A stretch of 64,000 bases of DNA from Pectobacterium aquaticum. Its GTDB lineage: Bacteria > Pseudomonadota > Gammaproteobacteria > Enterobacterales > Enterobacteriaceae. The translations under genes and the position numbers were made by a program. Shown piece by piece: positions 1 through 6,483 of this stretch. Below the pieces are notes generated by a model. The model was not told where the DNA came from. It worked only from the letters and a program-made list of their open reading frames with translations, and made no database searches. Every line of letters begins with the position of its first letter. Within the stretch, counting starts at the first letter, position 1. The stretch spans positions 2,294,001-2,358,000 of the forward strand of contig NZ_CP086253.1 of the NCBI RefSeq assembly GCF_003382565.3. The letters are read 5' to 3'.

Positions 1-121
1 TGTCACTGAACCCCGAACCGCTTCGCGGTGAAGTTATTGACGAATGAATCTTGTCGAAAAACACAATGATAAGAACTTATGTTTTTAAATAAAAGTGGTA
101 TTTAACTCAAGGAGTATGAAA

Positions 122-388
122 TTGACCTCAAAAGAATATGCTCAAAAAATAGCAACCCAGTTATGGGATGCACCACATAACTATAAAGAAATATTAATAA
201 ATGCTGAACGTGTTATCAATAATGCCTTCCTTACCAAGGAAGCCAAACAACGATTTTGGGTAGAGCTGTATCATTACCTTGGCGGTAATAAAAACATATC
301 GACAGCCAGTCAAGATTCAGCAAAATTACATGAATTAATAGCAAAAGCCAAATCGATTGTCGTGCAAAAAACACAGCAAGGTAACTGA
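122..388 (+). CDS. Phage accessory protein of unknown function, copy 1
   Basis: I do not recognise this protein of about 88 residues. It is hydrophilic and Lys-rich, has no signal peptide or membrane segment, and looks helical. Start choice: the Shine-Dalgarno GGAG at 111-114 lies seven bases before a TTG at 122 but only one base before the ATG at 116. TTG therefore fits best, with ATG 116 as the alternative. It is followed two bases after its stop by a membrane-anchored coiled-coil gene, so the two are almost certainly co-transcribed. An identical copy lies at 8099-8365. The position between phage regulator and attachment site is where inoviruses carry cargo genes; a role in superinfection immunity or host manipulation is only a guess. 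Confidence 0.8.
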   Translation: MTSKEYAQKIATQLWDAPHNYKEILINAERVINNAFLTKEAKQRFWVELYHYLGGNKNISTASQDSAKLHELIAKAKSIVVQKTQQGN

Positions 389-390
389 AC

Positions 391-894
391 ATGACAACTG
401 AAAATTACAATGTTATATCCCTGATTGTTTATATAATTTCGGCGGTAATTGCTTTAGGCATGCTAAAAGTTGCAATTGCTCAATTAGATAAATTAACTTA
501 TCAAGTTAAAGAGGCTGTAAAATCTAATGAAGAAGCAATAAAATCAAATAGAATCAATGAGTTAGGTGCATTCCTTGAAATGGAGAGTCAGATAAAAACA
601 AATAGGCTGGAATTATCAAAGGCAAGCATTCACGCTTTGGATTTAAAAGACAAGGGAAAACAGGATGAATTGGACTCTGCATCTTTATATCTCAATGAAT
701 GCATCGAGAATTATTTAAATTCATTGGATAGGTTATGTTTTTGCATTATTAAAGGTTATTTTGATAATGATGATATGAAAATTGAATACAGACATGTACT
801 AAATGACGCAGTAAAAGAGAATCCGACATATTTTCAGCAATCATCTAAGCATCGAAATATTATAAAGATCCATGAAAAATGGGCAGATAGTTAA
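391..894 (+). CDS. Phage membrane-anchored coiled-coil protein of unknown function, copy 1
   Basis: The protein has 167 residues. One hydrophobic segment lies at about residues 9-29, followed by a long charged helical stretch (about 30-100) with heptad-like Leu/Ile spacing. A globular C-terminal part contains two Cys in the motif LCFCI. No signal-peptidase site is obvious, so the N terminus probably anchors it in the inner membrane with the coiled coil in the cytoplasm. It starts two bases after the preceding unknown gene and its stop touches the attachment hairpin at 896. No family was recognised. The architecture would suit a superinfection-exclusion or membrane-acting defence protein, but nothing in the sequence proves this. 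An identical copy lies at 8368-8871. Confidence 0.85.
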   Translation: MTTENYNVISLIVYIISAVIALGMLKVAIAQLDKLTYQVKEAVKSNEEAIKSNRINELGAFLEMESQIKTNRLELSKASIHALDLKDKGKQDELDSASLYLNECIENYLNSLDRLCFCIIKGYFDNDDMKIEYRHVLNDAVKENPTYFQQSSKHRNIIKIHEKWADS

Positions 895-895
895 T

Positions 896-989
896 GGTTC
901 GCATAATGACGTTATGCTAAAGAGGCCGCTGCGGGATTCGATTTTCGCAGCGGCCTTTTCAACATAACGTGTCGTACATTATGCGAACC
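896..989. other. Folded attP-like site: two inverted XerC/XerD sites, copy 1
   Basis: GGTTCGCATAA at 896-906 matches a dif-type XerC arm. It is followed by a 5-bp spacer and TTATGCTAAAG (912-922), a XerD-like arm. In opposite orientation TTATGCGAACC (979-989), an 11-bp spacer and a XerD-like arm (957-967) form a second site. As single strand, 896-908 pairs with 977-989, then 909-916 pairs with 963-970 with a 6-nt bulge, and an 11-bp GC stem closes the structure. Two inverted sites with unequal spacers and a bulged stem are the design of CTX phage attP, recombined by host XerC on folded ssDNA. Function is inferred from this architecture. Confidence 0.85.
923..960 (+). terminator. GC-rich hairpin with T-run inside attP, copy 1
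   Basis: AGGCCGCTGCG (923-933) pairs with CGCAGCGGCCT (946-956), followed by TTT. It can terminate the two-gene unknown operon and also forms the tip of the folded attachment site. Confidence 0.75.
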
Positions 990-1093
990 AAAAGAAGCAT
1001 TCGCGGAAACTGGCCGTTACGTTGAGTAAATCCCCGCATCCACAAAACTCTTTTTTGCCTATAATGCACTGAACTAAGCGACGAGTTTAAATC

Positions 1094-1279
1094 ATGGCGA
1101 TGGCAATTCTACAAACTGAACAGGAATATCTGGCGGCTCTCTCAGAGGTTGAACCGCTGTTCGATCTCGACATGACTGTAGGTTCGGCTGAAGAAAACCG
1201 ATTTCTATCGTTATGCACAGCCATTCATGAATACGAAAAAAAACATTTTACTGAGTGCTACAAAAAACAGCGCAGCTAA
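1094..1279 (+). CDS. Short protein like the N-terminal half of COG5499 HigA-type antitoxins
   Basis: The protein has 61 residues. Its pattern (Thr-Glu-x-Glu-Tyr-x-x-Ala-Leu, acidic middle, then Glu-Tyr-Glu-Lys-Lys-His-Phe) resembles the N-terminal domain of COG5499 antitoxins, which normally continue into a helix-turn-helix. Here the frame ends right after that motif, so the DNA-binding half is missing. It lies directly after the attachment hairpin, convergent with a separate HigA-like gene. The ribosome binding site is weak. It may be a truncated gene or a stand-alone small protein; the family match is from motif memory only. Confidence 0.55.
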   Translation: MAMAILQTEQEYLAALSEVEPLFDLDMTVGSAEENRFLSLCTAIHEYEKKHFTECYKKQRS

Positions 1280-1408
1280 TCTGCCGCGCCGCAATCATTA
1301 CCCAGAATAAGCTCAGGAACTATTGCGGCTTGGCCAACGGCGGACAGCAACAAAAGCAAGTTTTGTTACTGACCGTCGTTATCATAAAGAGATTATGCGC
1401 GATGCGCA

Positions 1409-1648
1409 TCAAACACCCTGTGACGCGCCCCATGCATCATACTGCGATTGTATCCCCAGCCACATTTCAGCGCTGACATGCAGAGCTATTTCTAACTGTG
1501 CAGCAATGTCTGGCGTGATCTTCATATCGCCGCTCAAGAGCTTTTCTACTATGTCCTGCGGCAAATTAAGCTGCTTTGCCGTTTCTGCAACAGAATGATG
1601 GCCGAGATATTCCCGTAACACGTCAGCAGGATGCGATGGATTATGCAT
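1409..1648 (-). CDS. HigA/VapI-type XRE antitoxin-like regulator, no toxin partner
   Basis: The 79-residue protein has the HigA addiction-module antidote pattern: HPADVLREYL near the N terminus, a helix-turn-helix at about residues 20-55 (QLNLPQDIVEKLLSG) and the terminal EMWLGIQSQYDAW motif. Family members start just before the HP motif, so I prefer the ATG at 1648 over the GTG at 1675. No HigB-like toxin is next to it; the only close neighbour is a truncated COG5499-like gene facing it. It lies downstream of the secretin gene on the same strand. A perfect 16-bp palindrome at 1717-1732 sits in its promoter region and is a good operator candidate. It may act as the phage repressor rather than an addiction antidote. 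Confidence 0.8.
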   Translation of the reverse strand: MHNPSHPADVLREYLGHHSVAETAKQLNLPQDIVEKLLSGDMKITPDIAAQLEIALHVSAEMWLGIQSQYDAWGASQGV

Positions 1649-1716
1649 AATATTATGAGTCTCAGATTTTATCACATTGATTAATAATGTTTTTTAATTT
1701 TGCGAGCAATATAAAT

Positions 1717-1732
1717 CTTGCGCATGCGCAAG
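1717..1732. promoter_or_regulatory. Perfect 16-bp palindrome upstream of the HigA-like gene
   Basis: CTTGCGCATGCGCAAG reads the same on both strands and lies about 70 bp upstream of the preferred start of the HigA-like gene and 58 bp after the secretin stop. The size and symmetry suit an operator for a dimeric HTH protein. It shares the TTGNGCATGCNCAA pattern with palindromes at 3247-3260 and 5733-5748. Confidence 0.55.
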
Positions 1733-1789
1733 AAATAGAAGGTTCCGGTTAGTGTACTTACCTCCTCGCAAGCTGCGGGGGTAAGCACG

Positions 1790-3001
1790 CTAACGCTTCA
1801 CCTTCTTGGCTTGCAGAACAACCACAATATCTGTCTTGCTCTGCTCCGATCCTTTGGTGCTGAATACGGAAGGTAAAAATGACAAGCCCGTATTCTGGTC
1901 AGTCGATTTATTATCAGCCAAACCGCCAATCAAAATGATATCGCCATCGTTAACTGAGACCGATGTTTGAATATTGCGCTTCATCAGTGTTGGCGAGTTA
2001 TTCACGCCAGTATCGGTTTTGGCGAAACTGGACAGTTCCTGGCTAATCGTCAGGTCGATGATCTGAGCGCGAACCTCAGGGAAAACGTTAAAAATGACAC
2101 CACTGGAACGGTATTCGACGGACTGTACCGCATTTTGTCCCTGAAACGTCACATTGCTGATCACCGGCACATCAGAGCCGACTGAGAAACTGGCCGTGCT
2201 GCCAGAACGTGCCCGGAGAGATGGCGAACTGACAACCCGAAATCGACTATCAGTGTTGAATAACTCATATAACGCATTGAGATTGCCCGAAGAAAATTTC
2301 ACAAAGTTATCCATGCTGGCGTTGCTGCCAGATGATCCTATCTGGATCGAAAAACGTTGATTTAACAGTTTAGCCGCGATCGCCAAACCGGAGCCGTTAC
2401 GTTCTGTGGTCTGGACTTCATAGACATAACCGCCGACATAGATTTCATCACTGGGGGTATCAACGGAAGGAATAACCTGTTGTAACCGTTGAATATCTTC
2501 TGATGTGCCATAAAAAACCAATACATCACCCGGCGCAGACACATTAAAGCCATTTTGCACTGTCAGCGAGTTGTTAATGGTGCCAGAACGATTATCTGAC
2601 ACGCCAAATTTACCCTCTGGAACAATGCTGGCCAGCACCGATGCCAGATAAGCAACACTGCGGTATTTTGGTTGATAAACATAGGGATTTTTTGGCGTTT
2701 TCTTCTCAATCACAGGCAAATTATAGATGTAATCGACACCATTTTTTGAGGATACACCGATGTTCATATTCTGGAGATAACGCGTGAAAAAGTCCCGTGC
2801 ATCCTGATCTTCCGTGATATGAAACGATACCAAGCGGTTATCAGTAATGACTTCTGGGGCAAGCATAAACGGCCGCTTAAATACCTGAGAATAAATGAAG
2901 GTGACGGATTTGGGCAGCGATACACCATCCAGTTGAAAATCAACACCTTTCGCCAATACCGCTGGCGCCATAAAAAGCATGAAGAACAATGATTTATTCA
3001 T
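1790..3001 (-). CDS. pIV-like phage secretin (outer-membrane export channel)
   Basis: The 403-residue protein forms the outer-membrane pore through which filamentous virions leave the cell. It has a signal peptide (residues 1-17, ending AVLA), N0/N1-type domains to about residue 170, and a C-terminal secretin domain. Typical secretin features include VSSPSLRARSGSTASF, the SVGSDVPV stretch and the later Val-Asn-Asp-Gly-Asp loop. Length is close to Ff pIV (about 405 after processing). Its ATG overlaps the TGA of the upstream Zot gene by four bases, indicating translational coupling. Carrying its own secretin means the phage need not borrow a host type II secretin, unlike CTX phage. Confidence 0.93.
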   Translation of the reverse strand: MNKSLFFMLFMAPAVLAKGVDFQLDGVSLPKSVTFIYSQVFKRPFMLAPEVITDNRLVSFHITEDQDARDFFTRYLQNMNIGVSSKNGVDYIYNLPVIEKKTPKNPYVYQPKYRSVAYLASVLASIVPEGKFGVSDNRSGTINNSLTVQNGFNVSAPGDVLVFYGTSEDIQRLQQVIPSVDTPSDEIYVGGYVYEVQTTERNGSGLAIAAKLLNQRFSIQIGSSGSNASMDNFVKFSSGNLNALYELFNTDSRFRVVSSPSLRARSGSTASFSVGSDVPVISNVTFQGQNAVQSVEYRSSGVIFNVFPEVRAQIIDLTISQELSSFAKTDTGVNNSPTLMKRNIQTSVSVNDGDIILIGGLADNKSTDQNTGLSFLPSVFSTKGSEQSKTDIVVVLQAKKVKR

Positions 3002-4029
3002 TTCATACTCCCGCTAAAATAGGTTACTCGTTCGTTATCTATCAGCGCATACATCATCATCCCCTGCCCTATAAAAACCTCTTTGCCAATCAACCGGAAA
3101 ACTCCATTGCTGTCAGAAATAATGACGAAATCGGCCCCATGAGCTTTTAATGTGCCAGAAATTTTCCACGTTCTGGACAGCGGTAGTGTCGCAACTGGTG
3201 GTGAAGGTGCCGCCACAGAAGATAAAGGCGCTGCTGGTTCTGTTTTTTGTGCATGCACAATTTTTTGATTATTTTCCTGCCCTCGGTTAAGGAAGGAATA
3301 AACAAAGAAAATAGCGACGGAGATCGACATGATGGAGAAAAAAAGCACAACCCAGAGTTTGGTCTGACGAAAAATGTTCTGCCTTTTATCAACACGCGCC
3401 TCTTTGGCATTCTTCTCATCATGAGAACGGTACAAAGAAAAATACTGTGGGTTATATTTTTCCTGATAGCTGGACGTCAGATATTTTGTAAAAGGTTTTG
3501 CCCCCATATAAACATCGACGCGATACCGTTTAGCCAATCCTAACGCCAGATGTTTTTGCATGCGGTATGTGGTTTCAATACGTGATTTAATAAAACGGCA
3601 GAGCGTCCCCAAATCCTGAGAGATAACGACGATATCACAGGTAAATCCGCTATCCTTATCTGAGAAATGGCGATGTTCAGCAAAAAAAGAACGATGCCCC
3701 TTCAGCAACATTTTATCTGTTTCCCAGAAACGCCATGCTTCGTCAATACAGATTAAATCACCGGGTTTGCAAAACGTATCACCTGCCCCTTTATAAGGCA
3801 GAAAGTCTTCCTTATTGACATCATCATCAGAAACCGGAATAACAATGCCGGGTGTAATATCTTTTAGTTTTTCATCATTAAGAATGAACTTCATAAAGTT
3901 ATCATGGGTTACTCCTTCAATGTTCGTCACAATACGACGACCATTTAGAAAAGCAGGCAGCATAACCGAACGAACCACTTCGTATGTTTTGCCTGACCCA
4001 TTAATGCCAATATACGCGGTAATCGACAT
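2998..4029 (-). CDS. Zot/pI-family inner-membrane assembly ATPase
   Basis: The 343-residue protein powers virion assembly and extrusion at the inner membrane. The Walker A motif GINGSGKT is at residues 8-15 and a Walker B-like LICIDEAW at about 92-99. A single membrane segment lies at about 225-247, followed by a periplasmic tail rich in Pro/Ala. This is the Zot/gene I architecture. It lies between the pVI-like gene and the secretin and overlaps the latter by four bases. The ribosome binding site AGGGTAAATT precedes the ATG. A 14-bp palindrome (3247-3260) lies inside its coding sequence. Confidence 0.93.
   Translation of the reverse strand: MSITAYIGINGSGKTYEVVRSVMLPAFLNGRRIVTNIEGVTHDNFMKFILNDEKLKDITPGIVIPVSDDDVNKEDFLPYKGAGDTFCKPGDLICIDEAWRFWETDKMLLKGHRSFFAEHRHFSDKDSGFTCDIVVISQDLGTLCRFIKSRIETTYRMQKHLALGLAKRYRVDVYMGAKPFTKYLTSSYQEKYNPQYFSLYRSHDEKNAKEARVDKRQNIFRQTKLWVVLFFSIMSISVAIFFVYSFLNRGQENNQKIVHAQKTEPAAPLSSVAAPSPPVATLPLSRTWKISGTLKAHGADFVIISDSNGVFRLIGKEVFIGQGMMMYALIDNERVTYFSGSMK
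3247..3260. promoter_or_regulatory. 14-bp palindrome inside the Zot gene
   Basis: TTGTGCATGCACAA is self-complementary and identical in its core to the palindrome at 5733-5748. It sits within the region coding the Zot periplasmic tail. It could be a regulator-binding or DNA-structure site; function unknown. Confidence 0.4.
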
Positions 4030-4032
4030 AAT

Positions 4033-4320
4033 TTACCCTATCAGCGGAATGCGTCGAATAATGAATCGAGTCAACCAAGCTGAAAGTACAATTTTAATCC
4101 CATATGGCAACATCATCAGATTGGCGAAATACCAGACCGAATCAGGAAATTGTGCAAAGACTTCCCGAATATTTATATCGACGGGTAATCGTTCCTGAAG
4201 CAAGGGAATAGCCTCAGAAACGAAAAGGTAAATTGCAGTGAAAAATACGAATTTAATGACGATACTTTTAAATAACCAGACAAGAATAGAGTTTAATGCG
4301 GAAATAAGAATACCAAACAT
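4033..4320 (-). CDS. pVI-like minor coat protein (DUF2523-type)
   Basis: The 95-residue, very hydrophobic protein has three likely membrane segments (about residues 4-22, 22-42 and 60-90). It sits between pIII and pI as gene VI does in Ff phages. pVI caps the virion end with pIII and helps release it from the membrane. The ribosome binding site AGGTGAG is well placed, and the gene ends three bases before the Zot start. The identification rests on size, topology and position, not on strong sequence similarity. Confidence 0.82.
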   Translation of the reverse strand: MFGILISALNSILVWLFKSIVIKFVFFTAIYLFVSEAIPLLQERLPVDINIREVFAQFPDSVWYFANLMMLPYGIKIVLSAWLTRFIIRRIPLIG

Positions 4321-4328
4321 AATCTCAC

Positions 4329-5537
4329 CTATGCACTGAGTATGATTCGTAAAGCTGCAAGTGACCAGAGAATAGAAGCAAACAGTTGTATTAATGTTCG
4401 GAATTTCTCAAGTAAAGTACAATGCGCATCTACTGTGAAAGTTCGGTTATTCCATTCAAAGGAATACGTTGGACATTGTGCGGTTCTGACAGGAATATCG
4501 TAATTTTGCAGAAAAGGCATTAAGGAAAAAATGGGGCTCAATATATCCCGTCCGGTGGGTATATTTGATAACTCCGGTGGTGATATTTTAGGGTCTGTTC
4601 CTATCACGGTATTATTACCGGATGAAGGAACTGATTCAGCAGGTAGTTCACCCGTAAAAGTGGCATCAGGTTGAATAAAATCCCCCACGGTTGGTTTACT
4701 CGATGATGCTGCGGATACATCTGCGGCGGTAATCGGATCACTGGCTGGATACGTTTGCGGTGAGGCAGATTGCCAAATCTTATTCGCTATTTCAGCCGTC
4801 ACTTCTGGGGATAATTGCGTATCGAGTTCAGCTTGGGAAATACCATCAATCGCTTGCTGTATAGGCAATGATGTCACTGTGTATTGGTCTGTTGATGGTG
4901 AATAGTTTTCCTGACAGGAGGCAATCGCTTTGGATGAGTTACTACAATTAACAAGATTAGCGCTACCTGTTTGCCACACATCTTTTTTATCAGCGTCTCT
5001 ATAAATCACTACGGTTCTTAAATCCTCACGTGTGCTGTCACGTTCATAGGAACGAATTTCATATGCTTTACAGTAATCGCTATTAAGAGAACATATATTG
5101 GCTAGTACTTCAGCCAGAGTGGATCCATCATTAGCACGATATTTCCAATAAACGCCTTTGACCCCCACTTCTTTCGACGGATCGTAGACCTTCACTTGTA
5201 CGGTCGATTCATCCATAAAGAACCATGCTAATGCCCCTGAAGCCGCTAAGATAATCAGTTTGCCGCGGCCAACCAAAGCGCCACTCAGCATCGTACTCAT
5301 CCACGAACGACCCGTAACCGTCCCCAATCGTAACACGGATGATGATTGTGCTATGGAAGCAGATGATTTACTGATATCCGTTAGCGTACTGTAATAACGT
5401 GGATCATTGACGGAAAAGCCGCGTGAAATGAGTTTACTTTTAACGGTATCATTAATAGCCGTGGTGACATGACTGGCTGAATAAGCGAATACGGATGGCG
5501 ATAATAACAATGAGGCAATTAACAACGGGATCTTCAT
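4329..5537 (-). CDS. pIII-like adsorption/minor coat protein
   Basis: The protein has 402 residues from the preferred ATG at 5537, which has GGTGA just upstream. The ATG at 5549 would place four residues before a clean signal peptide (MKIPLLIASLLL to VFA). The mature protein has a variable Ser/Thr-rich middle with Pro-rich linkers, several Cys, and a C-terminal hydrophobic anchor followed by almost no tail (about residues 378-402). This is the layout of pIII, which binds pilus and TolA receptors and terminates assembly. It is placed between the major coat region and the pVI-like gene. The receptor cannot be told from the sequence. Confidence 0.88.
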   Translation of the reverse strand: MKIPLLIASLLLSPSVFAYSASHVTTAINDTVKSKLISRGFSVNDPRYYSTLTDISKSSASIAQSSSVLRLGTVTGRSWMSTMLSGALVGRGKLIILAASGALAWFFMDESTVQVKVYDPSKEVGVKGVYWKYRANDGSTLAEVLANICSLNSDYCKAYEIRSYERDSTREDLRTVVIYRDADKKDVWQTGSANLVNCSNSSKAIASCQENYSPSTDQYTVTSLPIQQAIDGISQAELDTQLSPEVTAEIANKIWQSASPQTYPASDPITAADVSAASSSKPTVGDFIQPDATFTGELPAESVPSSGNNTVIGTDPKISPPELSNIPTGRDILSPIFSLMPFLQNYDIPVRTAQCPTYSFEWNNRTFTVDAHCTLLEKFRTLIQLFASILWSLAALRIILSA

Positions 5538-5606
5538 ATCATTCACCATTTGAAAGAATATCAGATGTAATTAAATAGCATTATAAAAAGATGAGATAAT
5601 TAGTCG

Positions 5607-5687
5607 TTAACCTTTAAATCCAACAATAACAGCCCAAGCAGATAGCAGCCCCCAAGCAAAGACAATGATAAGAATATTATCAGCCAT
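5607..5687 (-). CDS. Tiny (26 aa) pVII/pIX-like coat protein
   Basis: A short minus-strand frame encodes MADNILIIVFAWGLLSAWAV followed by IVGFKG. GAGGT lies seven bases before the ATG. It is one hydrophobic helix with an acidic N-terminal residue and a Lys at the end, like the 32-33 residue end-cap proteins pVII and pIX. It lies between the major coat terminator and pIII, whereas Ff phages place VII and IX before VIII. It falls below usual gene-calling cut-offs. Confidence 0.75.
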   Translation of the reverse strand: MADNILIIVFAWGLLSAWAVIVGFKG

Positions 5688-5702
5688 ATAGCACCTCAGC
5701 CA

Positions 5703-5740
5703 TGCACAAAGGGGGATATGACTCCCCCCACTTTTGTGCA
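5703..5740 (-). terminator. Hairpin after the major coat gene
   Basis: TGCACAAA-GGGGG (5703-5715) pairs with CCCCC-C-AC-TTTTGTGCA (5724-5740) around an 8-nt loop. It lies directly downstream of the major coat gene on the minus strand, where Ff phages carry the strong terminator after gene VIII that limits pIII synthesis. It is preceded by the 16-bp palindrome at 5733-5748, so three copies of TGCACAAA lie within 46 bp. Confidence 0.7.
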
Positions 5741-5748
5741 TGCACAAA
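5733..5748. promoter_or_regulatory. 16-bp palindrome after the major coat gene
   Basis: TTTGTGCATGCACAAA is fully self-complementary and ends one base from the major coat stop codon. Its right arm can pair alternatively with the downstream hairpin arm, giving two exclusive structures. It shares its core with the palindrome at 3247-3260. Confidence 0.5.
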
Positions 5749-5749
5749 C

Positions 5750-5983
5750 TTACGCACCGCGCACCATTGAGCGAATATGTCGGATACCTGCGACAGCTAA
5801 CGCAATACCGATAGCTCCGGCAGCTATCGACATTAAAACAGCAATCACGCTGGAGAAATCAATATTTGCCACCAAGGGAGCAAAATCAATAGAACCGGAG
5901 GTTGTTTCGGCGGCACTGACAGATTGCACTGCAACCATTGCCGGAATAACCAATGTATTAACAGCAATACGTTTCATTTTCAT
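5750..5983 (-). CDS. Major coat protein (pVIII-like)
   Basis: The 77-residue precursor has a signal sequence ending SVSA before AETTSGSIDF, leaving about 52 mature residues. The mature form has an acidic/polar N terminus, a hydrophobic core (about precursor residues 47-66) and a basic C terminus (RHIRSMVRG) that would face the DNA. This is the classic pVIII plan. The ribosome binding site AGGTG lies four bases before ATG. A strong hairpin follows the gene, consistent with high expression of a discrete message. Confidence 0.93.
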   Translation of the reverse strand: MKMKRIAVNTLVIPAMVAVQSVSAAETTSGSIDFAPLVANIDFSSVIAVLMSIAAGAIGIALAVAGIRHIRSMVRGA

Positions 5984-5990
5984 AATTCAC

Positions 5991-6188
5991 CTATGTGTTT
6001 TTAACAGCACGAACAATAATTCCGAGTGTATAAGAGACTAACCATAAACTCAGAATTGAGGAAAATCCGACACCCCAGACTTGAGCTAAATAGACATAAT
6101 CCAGTTGGGCGATATTTTCTGAAATTGTTAATGTTATTTTGCTACATACTGCTGAGGGGTCACAAATGGAGCCTTGAATGTCAGTCAT
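5991..6188 (-). CDS. Small single-span phage coat or assembly protein
   Basis: The protein has 65 residues with one membrane segment at about residues 35-60 and two N-terminal Cys. It overlaps the ssDNA-binding gene by four bases (ATGA) and is followed by the major coat gene. Position matches gene VII of Ff, though it is twice as long. Likely a minor virion protein; exact role not provable from the sequence. Confidence 0.75.
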   Translation of the reverse strand: MTDIQGSICDPSAVCSKITLTISENIAQLDYVYLAQVWGVGFSSILSLWLVSYTLGIIVRAVKNT

Positions 6189-6457
6189 TTCTTCTCTTCG
6201 GGGATCAATACGATACGCCCTATTTGAAGTTGATTATAAGAGCCAACCCGAAACGATGACGAATGTAACGTATAGAAACCTGCCTGATAAGCTGGCTGTC
6301 CCTCTTCAAGGTTTATTTTAATTAGTTCGGGATAATCCCCGCCTAACCAAGCATACCCCAATTGCTCAAACATTTTATATTCTTTCCCGGTTTTTGCTGA
6401 TACCCCAGAACGGGAATCAAATGTTACCTGAGACGGTTTTATTTCAACTCTGATCAT
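6185..6457 (-). CDS. pV-like single-stranded DNA-binding protein
   Basis: The 90-residue protein is strikingly similar to Ff gene V protein: IRVEIKPSQ at the N terminus, RSGVS, EQLGYAWLG, YPELIKINLEEGQPAY and LHSSSFRVG. pV coats newly made phage ssDNA, stopping its conversion to duplex and holding it for packaging. The Tyr and Phe positions used for base stacking appear retained. GGAG precedes the ATG by eight bases. The gene overlaps the next coat gene by four bases. This similarity places the phage nearer the Ff/IKe group than CTX for this module. Confidence 0.94.
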   Translation of the reverse strand: MIRVEIKPSQVTFDSRSGVSAKTGKEYKMFEQLGYAWLGGDYPELIKINLEEGQPAYQAGFYTLHSSSFRVGSYNQLQIGRIVLIPEEKK

Positions 6458-6483
6458 TTATCATTCTCCATTATATATATAAT

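Larger units (their letters stand above)
1..1018 (+). repeat. Left copy of 1018-bp direct repeat (prophage end)
   Basis: Reading both copies, I see no difference between 1-1018 and 7978-8995. The repeat covers the end of the origin-like hairpins, two unknown genes and the attachment hairpin. It is cut by the window start, so its real left boundary is unknown. Identity stops at 1018, where the downstream sequences become only similar. Confidence 0.95.

Noticed and set aside
1255..1598. Plus-strand reading frames overlapping the HigA-like gene
   Set aside because: They overlap the antitoxin-like gene on the opposite strand, overlap each other, and lack ribosome sites.
2466..2486. Ter-like string CTGTTGTAACCGTT inside the secretin gene
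   Set aside because: It matches only the TGTTGTAAC core, lacks the flanking Ter bases and is coding sequence.
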